DNA of 64,000 bases, taken from positions 1 to 64,000 of the forward strand of contig JAERRU010000006.1 of NCBI GenBank assembly GCA_016735295.1, given 5' to 3'. The position numbers were made by a program, and so were the translations under genes. The DNA is from SAR324 cluster bacterium (GTDB lineage Bacteria > SAR324 > XYD2-FULL-50-16 > JAERRU01). Position 1 is the first letter of the stretch. The number at the start of each line of letters is the position of its first letter. The notes beneath the pieces were generated by a model. It was not told where the DNA came from. It searched no databases and saw only the letters and a program-made list of their open reading frames with translations. Positions 61,101 to 64,000 of the stretch are shown here, piece by piece.

Positions 61101-63418
61101 GGGCACACTCCTCCAGAAGCTTGATCAACTACAGTGCCTGGATGAGAAGAAAATGCTTTAATAGATACATTATTAGCAGTAACAGCCGCCTTTCCTACCT
61201 TAAGAGGAACGCCTGATATGGAAAATCTACCAGGATTTTGGGCAGCCAAAATGTTAGCGGTGGCGGTAGCCACATAAGGCTCATTAATATGTTCTGGTTG
61301 ATACGGAGGATTAGGCACCAGAGTAAATTTATATTGATGGCTATCTGCCATAAGATTAATCATGTTTGCCGTAATTTCAGTATCAGGAGTATCGGCAAAA
61401 ACAGATATATAATCTTGAAAACAACTTTTATCGGTATCTAAAGTGGCGTCTAGGTTTTCACAAAATAAAAATCCAGAGTGAGATATAGAAAATTTACCTA
61501 AACCACTGGTGCGGTTAAATCTAGTCGCTCCAGTATAAATTAATCTAGGTGGTTTGATTACCACATTAAAATTAACCTCAACTGAGTGATCAATATCTAA
61601 AACAAGATCTTTAAATACAATCGAGCACCGGCTAGGAGGAGTGGCCGGAGGAGGAGGGGTAGTAGGGGTAGGAGTGACAGGCGGAGTAACAGGCGGAGTG
61701 CCACCAGGAGGGGTGACGGGTGGAACTACCGGCGGGGTGTTATCAGTAAAAAAATCATAGTTAAGGCTTTTTCGCCAATCATTAAGTAAATTGGTGTTAT
61801 GAGTAATATCACAAGAATCACTTATCACTTGCACTGATTCACTAATAATAAAATCAACGCTAGTGTTTGACGCCTTATCGACAGGCACGGTTATAACACT
61901 CGTATTAGGAGCGTCAACTGATATAGTGGGCTTAGTTTTATCTACTACAAAAGAAAAATTATCACTAATAGTAATGCCCGCTACGCTAGCAGGAGCAGTT
62001 ACGGTGAAGGTAGCCACGCATTCCATTTGAATGTCGGCTTCATTGATTGGGTAAGTGCTATTTAGGGCCGATACCTTAGATTGCGGAGTGGTGACGGGAA
62101 GATTTTTTACTACCACCACATCAGGATAAGCAGGACACTGCTTAACAGGAGCATTAGCGTTAGCACTAACAGGAGCAGAGAAAGAAACCACCCCATCAGC
62201 TTCAGCGTTAATATCAATTAAAGGTATATTATGAAAGTATTTAGGAGCTCCAATTGCTGTATTAACGGGAAGTTGCACTTTAGCAGAAAAATCAATATCA
62301 ACATCAAATTTTATACTATTAAAAGTAATTTCTGTAGCCCACGCAGTGCTCGGCGCTCCTTCAGGGGAGTAGGTAAAGATATAGCTATTTAACCCTTTTC
62401 CCATAGAAGAAAGATTAATTTCATGCTTTTGGCTATCACCTAAAATAGATTTAGGCCCATTCAAGCAATCAAGTAACTCATGAGTAACGCAGCTTATCTT
62501 ACCTTCAAAATTAGTTTTAGCCGATAAAATCGCCCGCCCAGAATTGGGGCTGGTTTCTTTAAAGATAAATGTGTGTATCCCATTTACCGCAACTGGTAGG
62601 TCTTTAAATTCTGCTTCAAACGTTGGTTTAACTACCTTGATATCAAAAGCTTTAGATACTTTATTGCCCGCCCCATCTTGGAAATGTAGCACACAGTTAG
62701 TTACCCCATTATTTTCTGTAGGATCATTTAATTGACCAACATCTATAGAAAAGATTGTCGGTGCAGAGCTAGAAACTTGGCTATGAGATTGAGGAACAAC
62801 ACAAGAATTAGTTGTATGGAGTAAAAACACAGATTTATTACTAGTTACCTTAATCTTTGAGCTATCATTTGTTAAATCACTAAAAGTCAAAGCTTGAATA
62901 GGCGTAGTTACTACTATGATGGGAGGGAGATTATCATAATAAAAACTACCTAACTGGATAATTCTATTTTTATCATCCTCATCTTCGTCTTCCTTATCAT
63001 CATCATTTACGGAGAACCAGCCGATTTGGCAGTTATCTAACCTGATCTGACTAGCCATAGGGCTACCAGCTATAGCAGGTATAGCAAAATCTAAATCAAT
63101 AAGTGCTAATCCAGGGATGAAAGTTCTGTCTACATCATCCGTTGTAATGATAGTAACTTGTTTAATAACCCCACTGGCATCTTTAAAACTACAAAATGAA
63201 AGATCTTTTACTAGCTTAATGGTGGTATCAACAATGCTAAGTCTGATAGCAAAATCTGTAGAGCGATTAGTGGGTAAATTTTCTGTAGAACGCCATTTAC
63301 CAACTAAAGAAACTAAATCAGGAGTTAAATCATCTTCTAAAGGATCTTCTTTTTTCTCACAGCTAAATATCAAAAAAAATGATAATCCTAGCAATAAAAT
63401 TTTGTTAGCACGCTTCAT
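58106..63418 (-). CDS. Giant surface lipoprotein with Ig-like repeats and Pro/Thr-rich linker
   Basis: MKRANKILLLGLSFFLIFSC lipobox; repeated FSFVVDKTKPTI / FSFTVDQTIPTI Ig-like segments; VTPPGGTPPVTPPVTPTPTTPPPPATPP linker; ORF opens at TTG 63442 but ATG 63418 is the likely start. Confidence 0.8.
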   Translation of the reverse strand: MKRANKILLLGLSFFLIFSCEKKEDPLEDDLTPDLVSLVGKWRSTENLPTNRSTDFAIRLSIVDTTIKLVKDLSFCSFKDASGVIKQVTIITTDDVDRTFIPGLALIDLDFAIPAIAGSPMASQIRLDNCQIGWFSVNDDDKEDEDEDDKNRIIQLGSFYYDNLPPIIVVTTPIQALTFSDLTNDSSKIKVTSNKSVFLLHTTNSCVVPQSHSQVSSSAPTIFSIDVGQLNDPTENNGVTNCVLHFQDGAGNKVSKAFDIKVVKPTFEAEFKDLPVAVNGIHTFIFKETSPNSGRAILSAKTNFEGKISCVTHELLDCLNGPKSILGDSQKHEINLSSMGKGLNSYIFTYSPEGAPSTAWATEITFNSIKFDVDIDFSAKVQLPVNTAIGAPKYFHNIPLIDINAEADGVVSFSAPVSANANAPVKQCPAYPDVVVVKNLPVTTPQSKVSALNSTYPINEADIQMECVATFTVTAPASVAGITISDNFSFVVDKTKPTISVDAPNTSVITVPVDKASNTSVDFIISESVQVISDSCDITHNTNLLNDWRKSLNYDFFTDNTPPVVPPVTPPGGTPPVTPPVTPTPTTPPPPATPPSRCSIVFKDLVLDIDHSVEVNFNVVIKPPRLIYTGATRFNRTSGLGKFSISHSGFLFCENLDATLDTDKSCFQDYISVFADTPDTEITANMINLMADSHQYKFTLVPNPPYQPEHINEPYVATATANILAAQNPGRFSISGVPLKVGKAAVTANNVSIKAFSSHPGTVVDQASGGVCPGFDAAVLNSITSGTNDLSLEFPASQFPPSQDTMVSCKLTLTTAEIPPSSLSDMFSFTVDQTIPTITFNPNSISAGSGSKQISQPISLSEIANVSSNCLNPNNKLIPAGTSIIELDFSTQSGSTAGGIITYTCNFTGTDLAGNATAAPTVLTVKYDAPTLSFANKLSGPIDFSTSQVPFNLIITPSVNGNKITCSVEGGDCGTANGPIQANSSIFFSLSNMIPGVKSYSFKLLDSNQAIITSAILKIELKNNVDLNLKHPPIDGSSISDISKYPMTINPSKNGTLTISTPPNGSVCFNNIDNLNTALNKDELKYLNATLPPACDNRCDVKCILTFTESETGTTGKAFHSFDFTVNKKDIKLIAFPEKDKIVNVNQSSYHLTFDTVFIIDASAPAITIRDYNSNVILYSFAAANATIDATITTKLNLTIPPADKDNAISALLKSSRVYIHIPINKIKPTNNGLAFAGTGTNKSSTSFYTAVNINKLKTLGQWRITPSGNIEIYNADIFLNCDQRIDNSKFCLKNNNIATAIKIKGLITNAAPLDVNITNTSALNDKITLKHEGFSSQASSYYLSYDYTLLADEKIGDNLDKRLLTNNNVIIVGDTGTSLSLNYSFQGIVKMLGSGKQATAAYGLRKLNSSYNGNLIDIVKLNGANKQYSSGDIRAIGSFPAGSTDSAGKSVEGQLNTTSVTSFASGSDFLGVYKWYDQVASHHLKQGRGQTDSNSQTYKYTNLPIIFIKGVGSRSKFTGPIPKVKGSNKPVMVFPGRYSNTTGLTTYKYPMLITERRALRDMLGTSSNNTDMGGTVFMVVLRNHNRDSVYTWGFSSRDLQLAASIGRSSMKIYGGIDNSRSDIVNTTHSNTQSRNPYIILDYLDGTNELLNLLVSKMSINSNRKLASTWYLWKRQRATDWNLLKYQNKESNSTTGNANSGDAHLSIGRRFIHDYNQSKPTGGLSHYNYFSNEVSGEKVTAIAELIFFAAPLSDQDIKAIAREQAEYFFK

Positions 63419-63711
63419 AATAAATAAAATTCTATTGTTCAATATTCAATAATAAAAATAAGTGTAAACAGACTAAACTAACCACTATTAAAGGATAGAT
63501 GAATATGTTGAGGGGCACATATATTAAAATAATTCTTAACTTCCAGCCAAGGCAATGAGGCTATTTAGAAAATACACCTATAGCGGTGATTATACACAAA
63601 ATATGCTATAAAGTCAACAGTTATCAACTAAACCTTGAGTGGTTAAGGCGTTGTTAAGAGATGAACAAATTTTGTGGGGAAATAATGCTATTATTAGCAT
63701 ATGGGCTGAGT

Positions 63712-63999
63712 TTATTTATATGGACGCTTAAATGATGATAATAATTTAATAATTTGCTGCTTTATTATGATAGGGCTAGATACGATTAATCCGCCTAAAA
63801 ATATAAAAATAGAGCCAGTTATCACCCAAATATCTGGGGCAATAGAGAGAAAGGCCCACTCAAATAAAAACATCCAAATAATTTGTGTATAGTGAATGCT
63901 ACCTAGCACTTGTAAATGAATATTTTGAATGGCAAGCACGATTAACATTATGTTAAAAGTAAATAGCAAGCCTGACGCGGCTAATATTACGTAAATCCA
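63712..63999 (-). CDS. EamA/DMT-family transporter, C-terminal part (5' end outside window)
   Basis: Frame stays open to the window edge: WIYVILAASGLLFTFNIMLIVLAIQNIHLQVLGSIHYTQIIWMFLFEWAFLSIAPDIWVITGSIFIFLGGLIV. Confidence 0.75.
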   Translation of the reverse strand, partial: WIYVILAASGLLFTFNIMLIVLAIQNIHLQVLGSIHYTQIIWMFLFEWAFLSIAPDIWVITGSIFIFLGGLIVSSPIIIKQQIIKLLSSFKRPYK

Positions 64000-64000
64000 G

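Noticed and set aside
63419-63442. Upstream TTG start for the giant lipoprotein
   Set aside because: ATG at 63418 gives a standard lipoprotein signal peptide (MKRANKILLLGLSFFLIFSC)

Overview
This is a low-GC, densely coded bacterial chromosomal window. Gene content (HemJ, YejE-type ABC permease, a Grx4 with FPECGYS, dnaG-rpoD, nusA-infB-rbfA) looks proteobacterial and probably alphaproteobacterial or host-associated; this is inference and needs a phylogeny. About 45 CDSs are supported. Most are housekeeping genes: msrA, hemJ, parA-like, nusB, rsmG, RNB exonuclease, dut, cmk, rplC, rodA, rplU, rpmA, fusA, pgk, tpiA, secG, purA, pyrC-like, grxD, miaA, lon, moaC, trpS, rpoD, dnaG, hisG, xseA, birA, rbfA, infB, nusA, rluB-like, ruvB. 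I recognised no tRNA, rRNA, CRISPR array or transposon. The most interesting items are: (1) a primary sigma factor RpoD with a ~400-aa N-terminal extension carrying an array of AT-hook-like GRPKK motifs in ~41-aa repeats; (2) a class-I-adenylate-cyclase-like protein translationally coupled to a leucine-rich-repeat protein, with a cNMP-binding-domain protein elsewhere in the window; (3) a kexin-like S8 + P-domain lipoprotein whose catalytic residues all appear substituted (pseudoprotease); (4) a ~430-bp, ~42-bp-period degenerate tandem array that appears to derive from the 3' end of cmk; (5) rplC displaced from the S10 operon; (6) a 1.77-kaa Ig-like surface lipoprotein. All calls come from reading the sequence and supplied ORFs; no database search was run.
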